Numbered from the stretch's first letter, positions 17,374 through 25,718 are shown. The stretch is DNA of 43,225 nucleotides from Candidatus Nitrosopumilus sp. (GCA_029881195.1 JAOUNB010000007.1:1-43225); one strand, 5' to 3'. The notes: generated from the letters alone by a model not told the origin. Numbers and translations are program-made.

Positions 17374-18293
17374 TGAAATCAATTTCTGTCAAAGCACCGT
17401 CATCTACTGCAAATTTGGGCCCAGGATTTGACGTATTTGGATTGGCAATGGATGCATTTTATGATGAAGTAACACTAACAAAAACCAAAAACGGGATTAC
17501 AATAGTTACTGAGGATAATATCCCCACAAATCCTGAAAATAATACTGCAGGACTAGTGGTAAAAAATATGATAAAAAAGTTCAAAATTAAAAGTGGAATT
17601 GAAATTAAAATAAAAAAAGGAGTTCCCGCAGGATTCGGGATGGGTAGTAGTGCTGCATCAGCAGCTGCAACGGCAGTGGCATTTGACAAATTGTTTGGAT
17701 TAAAACTTGATGGGAATAGTTTGATAGAATTTGCAGGTTATGGCGAAAAAGCCAGTGCCGGAACAGTTCATTATGATAATGTAGCAGCTTCGGTTCTAGG
17801 AGGATTTGTCATTGTTAAGACTGATCCATTGGATGTGATTAGGATAGAACCTCCAGCTAATCTTAGAATGTGTGTTGCAGTTCCAAAACTTGATGTACCA
17901 AAAAAGAAAACCAAAGTATCAAGAGGAGTAATTCCAAAGAATGTGAAATTAACAGATAGTGTTTTGAATATATCAAATGCATCTGCAATTGTTGCAGGAT
18001 TTATGAAAAAAGATCCAGAATTGATAGGAAATTCAATAAAAGATGTCATAGTTGAGCCGGCAAGACAACACATGATTCCAGGTTATGCCAAAGTAAAGGA
18101 AAATGCCCTAAAAGCAGGTGCTCTGGGCGTTACAATTAGTGGTGCAGGACCCTCAATTATTGCATTTTCACAAAAGTCTGCCAATTTGAAAAAGATTAGT
18201 TTGGCAATGTCCAAAGGATTTTCATCTGCCAATGTAAAATGTCAAACAATAATCTGTAAACCAAGTAAAGGTGCAGCAAACAAGAAAAAATAA
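17373..18293 (+). CDS. thrB: Homoserine kinase
   Basis: This is a GHMP-family kinase of 306 residues. The N-terminal PSSTANLGPGFD (9-20) is typical of homoserine kinases, PAGFGMGSSAAS (85-96) is the GHMP phosphate-binding loop, and ISGAGPS (about 245-251) is motif 3. It phosphorylates homoserine in threonine synthesis. It is coupled to the GPN GTPase by a one-base stop/start overlap, and the queC start follows 14 bases after its stop. The C-terminus is lysine rich (KGAANKKK). Confidence 0.94.
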   Translation: MKSISVKAPSSTANLGPGFDVFGLAMDAFYDEVTLTKTKNGITIVTEDNIPTNPENNTAGLVVKNMIKKFKIKSGIEIKIKKGVPAGFGMGSSAASAAATAVAFDKLFGLKLDGNSLIEFAGYGEKASAGTVHYDNVAASVLGGFVIVKTDPLDVIRIEPPANLRMCVAVPKLDVPKKKTKVSRGVIPKNVKLTDSVLNISNASAIVAGFMKKDPELIGNSIKDVIVEPARQHMIPGYAKVKENALKAGALGVTISGAGPSIIAFSQKSANLKKISLAMSKGFSSANVKCQTIICKPSKGAANKKK

Positions 18294-18306
18294 TTTTGGA
18301 CGTAAT

Positions 18307-18981
18307 ATGAAAAAAGCAGTTATTGTATTCAGTGGAGGAGTAGATTCAGTTTGTGCGGTTTCATTTTTGAAATCAAAATACGAGTTGTATGGAATTACAT
18401 TCTCATATGGACAAAAAGGAAATAATGAAATTAGGGTAGCAAAATTTTTTGCGAAAAAACTCGGGTTAAAACAGCACAAAATAATCGATATTAAATTTAT
18501 GAAAGAATTGTATGGTGATTCTAATGTTTTGACAAGTTCAAAAAAGAAAATTCCAAGCAAATTTGAGTATTCGATAGTAGTTCCAATCAGAAATGCCGTA
18601 TTTCTATCAATTGCATCTGCCTGGGCTTTTACACTTAATGCAGAACTAGTTGTATATGGTGCACATACTGGAGACCAACATTATCCTGACTGTAGGCCTA
18701 TTTTTGCTAAAAAGTTGGAAGCTGCATTTAACCAGGGTGAGATTGACGGAATTAGATCAAAACTACGAAAAAACATAGAGATTTGGTCTCCTTATCGTAG
18801 AGGATTATCAAAAAGTGATTTGCTAAAATCCGGAATGAACACATTGGGAGATTCTATTTTTAAAACTTGGAGTTGTTATTCAAATAAAAAATACCATTGT
18901 GGGATTTGTGAATCTTGTAATAATAGAAAAATTGCATTTGAGAAAGCCGGTATCATTGACAAAACAAAATATCTAAAATAA
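18307..18981 (+). CDS. queC: 7-cyano-7-deazaguanine (preQ0) synthase
   Basis: This ATP-dependent enzyme converts 7-carboxy-7-deazaguanine to preQ0, the precursor of archaeosine in archaeal tRNA. The PP-loop SGGVDS lies at 9-14, GAHTGD-HYPDCR is the family substrate region, and the C-terminal C-x8-C-x2-C-x2-C binds zinc. ATG 18307 begins with KKAVIVFSGGVDS as in the family. The frame extends to 18271, but that would overlap the thrB 3' end and add a polar tail, so I reject it. folE and queE follow on the other strand. Confidence 0.94.
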   Translation: MKKAVIVFSGGVDSVCAVSFLKSKYELYGITFSYGQKGNNEIRVAKFFAKKLGLKQHKIIDIKFMKELYGDSNVLTSSKKKIPSKFEYSIVVPIRNAVFLSIASAWAFTLNAELVVYGAHTGDQHYPDCRPIFAKKLEAAFNQGEIDGIRSKLRKNIEIWSPYRRGLSKSDLLKSGMNTLGDSIFKTWSCYSNKKYHCGICESCNNRKIAFEKAGIIDKTKYLK

Positions 18982-18983
18982 GT

Positions 18984-19244
18984 CTAGTAGCTGTTTCGAA
19001 GAATTTTCTTTTTCAGAATAAATCCTCTTATTCCTATATACCAAGCTAAGAAGATCAATCCAACAGTTCCCATGAAAACATAGTTTTGCACATCAGGAGC
19101 AAGATTCTCAATAGAGTTAGTAATTTCTCTAGATACTAACATGGAGATTGCTATAACAATTCCAAATTCAATAGCATACCATGTCCAACTAGGCCAAGAT
19201 TCTTTCGGAATATGGACATATGGATTTGCTCCCATGTTGTTCAT
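18984..19244 (-). CDS. Small membrane protein, unknown
   Basis: This 86-residue protein has an N-terminal YVHIPKESWPSW segment and two predicted helices (about 22-38 and 56-74), ending in a basic tail (KKKILRN). No family is recognised. It lies between queC and folE and converges on queC with a two-base gap. Start ATG 19244; a second ATG three codons later is equally possible. Confidence 0.68.
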   Translation of the reverse strand: MNNMGANPYVHIPKESWPSWTWYAIEFGIVIAISMLVSREITNSIENLAPDVQNYVFMGTVGLIFLAWYIGIRGFILKKKILRNSY

Positions 19245-19277
19245 GAAAAATATTGATTATTTAATTTTTCAGTATGT

Positions 19278-19832
19278 TTAGAAAGAATCTGAGGCACGTT
19301 TTCTAATGAGTGTCATTATTCCTGCTTTTTCTTCCTTATTTTCATAAATTCCTCTAAATGCTGATGAGGAAAGTGTTGCATCGTTTCTAACACCGCGCAT
19401 TTTCATGCAGAGATGTTCTGCGTCAGCTAAAACGACAACTCCTTTTACACCTTGAGCATATAATTCATCTGCAATATTCTTGGTTAATCTCTCTTGAATT
19501 TGCAGTCTTTTTGAAAATTTTTCTACTAATCTTACAAGTTTTGAAATTCCAAAAACCCTACCATTTGGAGAATAAGCAATGTGAATTTTTCCAAAAAACG
19601 GCAACATATGATGTTCGCACATCGAATAAAATCGAATATCTCGTGCAATCACTACATCAGAGTCTTCAGAAAATTGTACGGATAATTCCGAATCAGAGTC
19701 ATATCCGCCAAAGATTTCTTTGTACATACTTGCAATTCTATCCGGGGTTTCTCGTAAACCCTCACGTGTAGGATCCTCACCGATTTCAATAATTAATTCT
19801 CTAACAAGTTTTTTTACACGTTCTTTGTCCAT
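19278..19832 (-). CDS. folE: GTP cyclohydrolase I
   Basis: The 184-residue protein is a type IA GTP cyclohydrolase. GEDPTREGLRETPDR is the family N-terminal signature, and MCEHHMLPFFGK supplies the zinc cysteine and catalytic histidines, with the second zinc cysteine in EHLCMKMRG. It converts GTP to 7,8-dihydroneopterin triphosphate, the entry to preQ0/archaeosine and pterins. Archaea often use other enzymes for this step, and thaumarchaea are among those carrying FolE. ATG 19832 (MDKERVKKL) is preferred over GTG 19844. QueD, which would act next, is not in the window. Confidence 0.93.
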   Translation of the reverse strand: MDKERVKKLVRELIIEIGEDPTREGLRETPDRIASMYKEIFGGYDSDSELSVQFSEDSDVVIARDIRFYSMCEHHMLPFFGKIHIAYSPNGRVFGISKLVRLVEKFSKRLQIQERLTKNIADELYAQGVKGVVVLADAEHLCMKMRGVRNDATLSSSAFRGIYENKEEKAGIMTLIRKRASDSF

Positions 19833-19895
19833 GTATGTATTCACAGAATTTTTCTAGTATTTGAACCTAGTTGGAATTTTAGTCAAGTGTTAATG

Positions 19896-20609
19896 TTATG
19901 GAGCTCCAATAAATTTGTGTAATTGAGGAACAACCTTCACATCAATATAATGAGGGTATACAACATCATACAGATTCAATAATAGTTCTAATGATGGTTC
20001 AGAAATACCATATGTTGGTTGAATGATAAATCCGTCTATGTCATCTTTGGAAACAATTTTGAAAATTTGATTTATGAGTTCTTTAAATTCATCTATCTTG
20101 GTTTTAGAGCTAACAACGATTTTGATATAAGTTATTTTTTTTGTTTGGATAGACGATTTAAGACAATTCAGCGTGTGACCAATTAACTTCTCATAATGTT
20201 TAGAATCTACAAAATCAGAGTCTTTTGTTTTAAATTCAATTTTGACAATATCAATGAATGGCAACACATGATTAAATCTATCAATGTCAAAACATGATGA
20301 TTCAAGATATGTTGGGATTTTTTTATCTTGGATATGTTTTGCAAGTAATGCTACTGCTTGGTGTTGAATTAGTGGATCACCACCAGTAAAATTTACTTTG
20401 TAAGTTTGGTTTTTAAGATTAGTGTCAATTAGCTGACTTGCTTCTTCAATTGTATATTCTGTTCCAGAATTAAGTGGAAGAGATTCTTTGGTATCACAAT
20501 AAAAACAAGTAAAAGGACATCCCGCAAGTCTAACAAATAGAGTCTTTGTTCCAAAAAGAATTCCTTCACCTTCAACTGATGTAAATATCTCAAATAATCT
20601 TACTTTCAA
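19896..20609 (-). CDS. queE: 7-carboxy-7-deazaguanine synthase, radical SAM
   Basis: This 237-residue radical SAM enzyme has CPFTCFYC with C31, C35 and C38 binding the 4Fe-4S cluster, FTSVEGEG (9-16) at the N-terminus as in QueE, and the SAM-binding GGDP at 76-79. It converts 6-carboxytetrahydropterin to 7-carboxy-7-deazaguanine. The start is TTG. With queC and folE within 2.3 kb it forms a split preQ0 cluster. It lies 63 bases upstream of folE on the same strand and may share its transcript. Confidence 0.93.
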   Translation of the reverse strand: MKVRLFEIFTSVEGEGILFGTKTLFVRLAGCPFTCFYCDTKESLPLNSGTEYTIEEASQLIDTNLKNQTYKVNFTGGDPLIQHQAVALLAKHIQDKKIPTYLESSCFDIDRFNHVLPFIDIVKIEFKTKDSDFVDSKHYEKLIGHTLNCLKSSIQTKKITYIKIVVSSKTKIDEFKELINQIFKIVSKDDIDGFIIQPTYGISEPSLELLLNLYDVVYPHYIDVKVVPQLHKFIGAP

Positions 20610-20650
20610 GTAATAATCATAATTTTTTTCATTATTTATTCAATGAGTTT

Positions 20651-20845
20651 CTAATGCATCACAGGTTCTTTTGTATAAAATAATCCAGAGATGAAAAATA
20701 CTACTCCTAAAATTCCAATAGTACTTCCAACAAGTTCCACTTGATTTTGATAAATTCCCTCTAATGGAGCCCATAACCAAGCCATCAAAGCACCAACAAC
20801 AATCATAGGGATGCCTACTCCAACTATGATTGATTTAGAAGCCAT
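20651..20845 (-). CDS. Two-helix membrane microprotein
   Basis: This is a protein of about 64 residues with two hydrophobic helices joined by a short loop (WAPLEGIYQNQVELVG) and a C-terminal YTKEPVMH. It is similar in size, topology and the IGILG-FxxxGxxxTKEP ending to the 68-residue protein at 27214-27420, so the two may be paralogues. ATG 20845 is preferred to TTG 20851. Function unknown. Confidence 0.65.
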   Translation of the reverse strand: MASKSIIVGVGIPMIVVGALMAWLWAPLEGIYQNQVELVGSTIGILGVVFFISGLFYTKEPVMH

Positions 20846-20889
20846 GTTCAATGCTGTTTAGAAAATGTATATGAAGTTTATGATGAGCA

Positions 20890-21921
20890 TTAGAGAGAAT
20901 TTTTAATTTCTTGTAATTGTTTTGTCAAATCTTTCAAAAGTTCATTGACAGTATCAAATTCTCCAGCATGTAAATGGCGTTTAATGCTTTGGAGTGTATC
21001 TCTTGCATTATTCACATCATCCTGATCTACACCATTCATTTGAGATAATCGGAATAAGGTTTTTTCAACTTGTAACACTCTAGATTCTAATCTGTCATTT
21101 TCTGTTAATTCAAACTGCTTCTTTATTGATAAGATTTCTCTGATTTCTCTGATTATATCATTTGGATTATCTGCTGACGAGAGGTTTTCTCGGGCATTTT
21201 CTAATTTTTGGATTATTTCTTCAGATATACCCTGTTTTTTGGCGTTTCCAATTAATCTATCTAGTTGCTCTAAATATTTTTGGGCATATTCCTTAGCACG
21301 CTGAGACTCTTGTTTTGATGCCTCATCTCTAATTTTTTTATTAATTTCTACAACGATTTCTTTAATTTTCTGTAGCGTATCTAATGCTGAAGCAAATTGA
21401 TTATCATTGATTTGTTGTTTAGATAATCTAAATAATTCATCAAGCTCAGAGAAGTCAATTTGGGCGTTGTATTTTTCAGCAATAGCTTTTAGACTATTTA
21501 CATAAACTTGTAATCGTTGAAGATCATTTGATGGATCTTTAATAGTTGATCTTGCAGAATCTGATGCTGTTTTTGCTACGACCTCAGATGTTGATTCTTT
21601 TGCAGAAACATCAGACTGTGTTTGTTTAGAAATTTGAGTGAAAATCTTCATTGCAGTAAGAAAATGTTGTTTTGCAGAATCAGCATCATTGTTTTTAATT
21701 GACTCTTCAAGTGAATTAACATTTTGAGCTCCTTCTTCAAATAATCTTTTTATTTTATCTGAAGATTCAGAAGAAATTTGGCTTTGAACTTGGTCTTGTG
21801 CACGTTTTGCAAGTTTTACAAGAATTGATAAATCATCTTGGGCATAAATATTACTTGTAGCTCCACCAAGAACCATACTAGCAACTAAAATGAATAATCC
21901 GAAGGTCACTATAGTTTTCAT
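20890..21921 (-). CDS. Exported coiled-coil protein
   Basis: The 343-residue protein begins with a signal peptide (about 1-27, ending SNIYAQ). The rest is a long series of charged helices with heptad-like spacing (for example IREIREILSIKKQFEL and LKDLTKQLQEIKNSL), with no cysteine-rich or enzymatic motif and no second membrane segment. It is likely secreted or surface-associated and elongated. Its ATG overlaps the stop of the membrane winged-helix gene (ATGA), so it is made in step with that regulator. It could be an envelope structural or sensing partner; this is inference. Confidence 0.8.
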   Translation of the reverse strand: MKTIVTFGLFILVASMVLGGATSNIYAQDDLSILVKLAKRAQDQVQSQISSESSDKIKRLFEEGAQNVNSLEESIKNNDADSAKQHFLTAMKIFTQISKQTQSDVSAKESTSEVVAKTASDSARSTIKDPSNDLQRLQVYVNSLKAIAEKYNAQIDFSELDELFRLSKQQINDNQFASALDTLQKIKEIVVEINKKIRDEASKQESQRAKEYAQKYLEQLDRLIGNAKKQGISEEIIQKLENARENLSSADNPNDIIREIREILSIKKQFELTENDRLESRVLQVEKTLFRLSQMNGVDQDDVNNARDTLQSIKRHLHAGEFDTVNELLKDLTKQLQEIKNSL

Positions 21922-23039
21922 TCTTCTTCCTCCAATTCTTTTTTTATTTTAACAAGATTTTGCAAGTCTTTTTTAGCAATTTCAATTACTCCTTGTCTTT
22001 CTAGTCGCTTAACTGCTCTCCACATCGTAGTTCGTGGTTGAAGGAATTTTTTTCTTAAATCACTTTCTAAAACTTGTCCACCATTTTCAGAAATAAATTT
22101 AATAATTTCTTTATCATCCTCACGCATTTCTGGTCTTAAATTAAAAATGGTTTCAGGATCATGAAAGTTAATCTTTGTTTCAGATTCAGTGATTTCATTT
22201 TGTATAACAGGTAATGATTTTGTTTGTTTTCTTTTAATCACAACAATTGCTCCAATTACAGTAGATATAATGGATATGCCAATAATTGATATTGTAAAAA
22301 TATCAGGGATAGTCTGTTCAGGGTTTGTTACTGGTGGGTTTGTTACTGGTGGGTTTGTTACTGGTGGGTTTGTTACTGGTGGGTTTGTTACTGGTGGGTT
22401 TGTTACTGGTGGGTTTGTTACTGGTGGGTTTGTTACTGGTGGGTTTATAGTCCCAAGAATATAGTTAATTTCTGATAAGCCAGTACTTAGTTCCAATTGT
22501 GTTTGATCATTTATTATAACCAGATTTGATGGCAATGCATTCATGCCAACAATTATTGAGTTTTGTGGCATCAATAATGAATAATCAGTTGGTGAATCAA
22601 GGGAAAAAGTCCAAACTCTTCCTTCTTTAGAAATTAAATCATGAATATCATAATCAATTGTAATAGAAGATGTTCCAAAAGTATCGATAGTTGCTTTATC
22701 ATCAATTATTTCACTAGATAGCAAAAAACCATTTTCACCAACTGCTACAAAATTATCAATTGAAGGACCAAACAGATTAACCTCATAATCAGGATTTAGG
22801 GGGTCCACGTCTAATTGTGAGGATACATGGGCGGAACCATCTGAATAAAGAGTAAGATCGAGAGTTCGAGCAGAGCTGAATGAGGTCTGAATAGGCATCG
22901 CTAATGCAACAATAATTAAGCTAGCTATTATCAAAGGCGCTTTAACCATTGTTTCGATGATACTCTCAGTCCTTACAAAAAGCATTCCATCTTCTCGAAG
23001 AAACTCTTTCCTATGAATTGGTACGATTTCAGGATTCAT
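21918..23039 (-). CDS. Membrane-anchored winged-helix regulator with NPPVT repeats
   Basis: The 373-residue protein has a short basic N-terminus, a membrane or signal helix (about 32-52), a beta-rich exterior domain (about 58-195), eight perfect NPPVT repeats (199-238) plus one NPEQT, a second membrane helix (about 246-268), and a C-terminal winged helix-turn-helix (about 300-365, with LRKKFLQPRTTMWRAVKRLERQG as recognition region). The layout predicts an outside sensor linked through a stalk to a DNA-binding domain inside. It starts 4 bases after the upstream regulator ends and overlaps the next gene by 4. ATG 22949 would give a cleaner signal sequence but break the tight spacing. Confidence 0.82.
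   Translation of the reverse strand: MNPEIVPIHRKEFLREDGMLFVRTESIIETMVKAPLIIASLIIVALAMPIQTSFSSARTLDLTLYSDGSAHVSSQLDVDPLNPDYEVNLFGPSIDNFVAVGENGFLLSSEIIDDKATIDTFGTSSITIDYDIHDLISKEGRVWTFSLDSPTDYSLLMPQNSIIVGMNALPSNLVIINDQTQLELSTGLSEINYILGTINPPVTNPPVTNPPVTNPPVTNPPVTNPPVTNPPVTNPPVTNPEQTIPDIFTISIIGISIISTVIGAIVVIKRKQTKSLPVIQNEITESETKINFHDPETIFNLRPEMREDDKEIIKFISENGGQVLESDLRKKFLQPRTTMWRAVKRLERQGVIEIAKKDLQNLVKIKKELEEEE
22321..22446. repeat. Tandem repeat, eight identical 15-bp units plus a partial
   Basis: The unit GGGTTTGTTACTGGT (plus strand) occurs eight times without a mismatch from 22321 to 22440, then GGGTTT. On the coding minus strand it encodes the NPPVT stalk. Perfect identity at synonymous positions points to recent slippage or recombination. 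The unit is a multiple of three, so copy-number change would alter stalk length without a frameshift. Confidence 0.97.
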
Positions 23040-23043
23040 TGAA

Positions 23044-23331
23044 TTAATACCTTAGATTCATGCTTTCTACTAGTCCCTGAAACCTCTTAAATTCCTGGAA
23101 AAATTGGAGCCCTTTTTCAGTAATTAAAAAGACCCTGTTCCTATCATTTTTGACGGATTCGACTAAGCCAGCTTCTACCAGTTTCTCACATTTGTCTAGT
23201 ACTGCATAGTGAGATAGGTTGGCTTTGCGAGAGATTGCAGATACAATGATTCCATTACGACCGCCATCAGCGGTAACGTCTAAGATATCACCCATTATGC
23301 CCATTTCGGACCTGTATTGTTGTTTTGACAT
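23044..23331 (-). CDS. Small winged-helix transcriptional regulator
   Basis: This is a 95-residue single-domain winged helix, of the kind common in thaumarchaea. Helices carry RKANLSHYAVLDKCEKLVEAGL as the helix-turn-helix and NRVFLITEKGLQFFQEF as the wing and dimer helix. It is first in an operon with the membrane-bound winged-helix protein (4-base gap) and the exported coiled-coil protein. Its promoter overlaps two 9-bp direct repeats, suggesting autoregulation. Effector unknown. Confidence 0.85.
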   Translation of the reverse strand: MSKQQYRSEMGIMGDILDVTADGGRNGIIVSAISRKANLSHYAVLDKCEKLVEAGLVESVKNDRNRVFLITEKGLQFFQEFKRFQGLVESMNLRY

Positions 23332-23675
23332 GCTCTAGTATAGAGTTACTTAGTTTATGAGGGACATTTTGAAACTTTATAGCGGAACACAAAGCGGAAC
23401 AGCTGTTTCAGTAAAAAAAATGATGATTTTTTATGAAAATTAATGTAGGGAGAAAAAAGCTAAAAAATTATGCCTAAAAAAATGATTAGAAAAAGACATT
23501 TTTCTTTTAAAAACCTCATTTCTCATATTTTTGTAAAATTGATCTAATTTTGGATAATTTTTGAATATTTAGCAGAAATTTTGTATATAAAGAACAAGAT
23601 GTTTCCCTCCGTTCCTAAACTATAATTCAAGCAATATTTAGTCATGATTAAGCCCCAAAAAGAACTATTGGAGGA
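23332..23675. promoter_or_regulatory. Intergenic control region with TATA box and direct repeats
   Basis: On the minus strand CTATAAAG (23375-23382) is a good TATA box for the winged-helix operon. Two copies of AGCGGAACA (plus strand, 23381-23389 and 23393-23401) lie right behind it at the TFB-recognition position, 12 bp apart, and the second runs into the palindrome AACAGCTGTT (23398-23407). On the plus strand TATATAA (23584-23590) precedes the secreted-protein pseudogene. Between about 23411 and 23580 the DNA is plain AT-rich sequence with nothing else recognised. Confidence 0.55.
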
Positions 23676-24198
23676 ATGCTCATTCATTTGATGCTTTTTG
23701 CTTCACCATTATCGGTAAACCATTCATTTGCTGAATCACAAGAAAATCAAGAAGAAAAGGGAAAGATTTCAAAAAATGTGAAAAAAGAGAGATTTTGGGT
23801 AATTCTAACTGAAATAGTAGATAGAAAGTTAAAACATCAACATTATGGTTTAACAATCGATATTTCAGAAGGAGATATAGGGAAAATTCTATCTTTTGAA
23901 GATCAAATATCTAGTTGGGCAATATGTAAATTATAATGCATATCACTCAGGAATAGTCCTATTTGATGGAAAAGCATCAAAAATTGGAGAAAATCTATGG
24001 GAAATTACTGCAAATGATGTGTTAAATCTTGAAGAAAAAGAGTTTGATTTCGAATTAAGTGAAGAATACAATGATTCTCATGTTGTAATACATGAAACAA
24101 TTGACAAGGATCTAAGTTACAGAGTCATATTTTCTGGGAAAATAGCAGAAACAAGTGAAGATGTATTTGCTATTTATTTCTGGTTTAAAAAATCTTGA
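23676..24198 (+). pseudogene. Secreted-protein gene broken by a one-base frameshift
   Basis: Two overlapping frames make one protein if a single base is removed. The first (23676-23936) has a signal peptide (about 1-18, ending HSFA) and continues to LSFEDQ; the second (from about 23908 to 24198) continues naturally with YLVGQYVNYNAYHSGIVLFD and a beta-rich domain. Dropping one A from the AAA run at 23905-23907 joins them as DQYLVGQY. The second frame has only a TTG start inside the first. The causes could be true decay, programmed shifting or a sequencing error. Function unknown. An ATG at 23691 may be the true start. Confidence 0.6.
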
Positions 24199-24395
24199 GA
24201 CAGAACAAAATTTCAATCTTTTGCAATTTGGAGAATCTACCATTAATTCAGAAAAATCTAATGATTTGAATCAAAAATTTTGAAATTCAATATTGATGTA
24301 ATCATCATTTTTTATATTGAATAAAAATCATTCACAAGGTCAGCTTTGAGATTCATAATAACTTTTTATTCTCATTTTCAAAAGAAAATCATAAA

Positions 24396-24860
24396 ATGTT
24401 TGATAAATTCAAAAATGAAGAGGGCGGAGAAATGGTCAAAGAAAATGAAAATTCTGAAGTTACAGAATCTAATACAACAACTGAATCTTCAAGTACAATT
24501 GGAATAGGAGAGTTGATGGGAAAACGTGCAAAATTAGAAGAAGCGATAGATTATGTAGGTTTAATGATTAAAAACCTAAAAGATAAGAGAACATTGCTTG
24601 AAAAAGACATTGAAGAAGAATCAGTAGATATTAAGAATCTTAAGGAAAAACTACAAAAAGTCAGCGAGTATATAGATGAGGAAAATAGAGGAATTAAAGA
24701 ACTTGCTAATAAAAGACAACAGGTAGAAAATGAAGCTGATGAGGTAGGTGCAATCATCAATAGTTTAAGAGAGAAACTTTCAGGTGTAGATAAGGTAATC
24801 GATGATGAAGGTAGCAGGGTTAAAAGAATTAAAGAATCAAGAGAATCATTATCTGATTAA
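24396..24860 (+). CDS. Acidic coiled-coil protein, unknown
   Basis: The 154-residue protein has no signal peptide or membrane segment. The first 40 residues are Glu, Ser and Thr rich and likely disordered; from about 40 to the end it is an uninterrupted coiled coil (KLEEAIDYVGLMIKNLKDKR, LKEKLQKVSEYIDEE). It converges on the CdvB paralogue with a gap of 11 bases. A cytoskeletal or scaffold role with the ESCRT-III-like protein is possible but rests only on proximity. Confidence 0.78.
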   Translation: MFDKFKNEEGGEMVKENENSEVTESNTTTESSSTIGIGELMGKRAKLEEAIDYVGLMIKNLKDKRTLLEKDIEEESVDIKNLKEKLQKVSEYIDEENRGIKELANKRQQVENEADEVGAIINSLREKLSGVDKVIDDEGSRVKRIKESRESLSD

Positions 24861-24871
24861 AAATTTTACAA

Positions 24872-25510
24872 TTAATAGAATTTTGTACTAGTTGCTTGTT
24901 GAGTAGTAGGAACTGAAGGGAACATTTCCCCCGTAGAACTTTCAGCAACAGCAGCAGCTTCTTTAAGAATACTCTCAGATTCTGCGGTAGTAGTTGCATC
25001 CATTCCAAATGCAGAATCACCTGAGAAACTATCTGTCATAAATCCTCCAAGCATTTCTGCCATTTGGCCAATTTCTTGTTCAGCGCCAGGCATTACTTTG
25101 CCAAGGGAAGATTTTAGATTTTTCATCAGACCCATTGTTGGCATGATTGTTACAACAGTGTCTCCAAGATCACTAAATGTAGTTAATCGTAGTTCAATTT
25201 GTTCTAGTGCAATTCTAGCACCGCTTAAAATTTTAGTAACCTTTCTAATCTCAGCTAGTTCATTTCCTAGAACTTTGGCAGTTTGATTTTCATGTTTTTG
25301 TGTTGCATCTACGATTCTTTGGAATAATTTAGCATCACGTTCTTGTAAATTTGTTAACATTGTATCTAATTTTTTAATTTGAATTCTAATTTTTTTAATT
25401 CCATCCTGAACTCGTGGTTTTAATGCACCTTTAGGCTTGATAGTATCATTAATTTTTTCAGATATGGTTGGCTGTGGTTGCTTTGACCAGTCCTTTGTTA
25501 AGTTAGGCAT
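24872..25510 (-). CDS. ESCRT-III-like CdvB paralogue (Snf7 family)
   Basis: The 212-residue protein has a basic N-terminal helix (LKPRVQDGIKKIRIQIKKLDTML), a helical hairpin of the Snf7/CdvB type (about 30-125, LQERDAKLFQRIVDATQKHENQTAKVLGNELAEIRK region), and a less conserved acidic, Ser/Thr/Ala-rich tail. CdvB proteins polymerise on membranes for cell division and vesicle budding and are disassembled by the CdvC AAA ATPase. I see no C-terminal winged helix for binding CdvA, so it is more like a CdvB1/B2-type paralogue than the recruiter. cdvA and cdvC are not next to it. The start is ATG. Confidence 0.87.
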   Translation of the reverse strand: MPNLTKDWSKQPQPTISEKINDTIKPKGALKPRVQDGIKKIRIQIKKLDTMLTNLQERDAKLFQRIVDATQKHENQTAKVLGNELAEIRKVTKILSGARIALEQIELRLTTFSDLGDTVVTIMPTMGLMKNLKSSLGKVMPGAEQEIGQMAEMLGGFMTDSFSGDSAFGMDATTTAESESILKEAAAVAESSTGEMFPSVPTTQQATSTKFY

Positions 25511-25718
25511 TGAGTTTGGTTTTAGAATATGTACTTAATATCAGATGTAAAGAATGGTTAACAGGACATTAAATTTTACTAACCAAATACGAGAAACCAA
25601 CTTGATTTAAGACTATTATTTTTTGTAGGGGTTAAGATTATGATTATATTGACATTGAGATTACTGTAATTTCTAAAAGATCCCTTATCGCGTCTAGAAT
25701 CTTTAAAATCAGTATAAT

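Noticed and set aside
18271-18306. N-terminal extension of QueC
   Set aside because: It overlaps the thrB end and adds a polar tail not seen in QueC; ATG 18307 matches the family start.
20610-20650. Possible extra gene between queE and the microprotein
   Set aside because: Only 41 AT-rich bases; no frame with a start and useful length.
22321-22446. Tandem repeats as a CRISPR array
   Set aside because: The units are contiguous without spacers and are translated in frame.
22189-22464. Plus-strand frame with TGGFV repeats
   Set aside because: It is the antisense shadow of the NPPVT repeats in a well-supported minus-strand gene.
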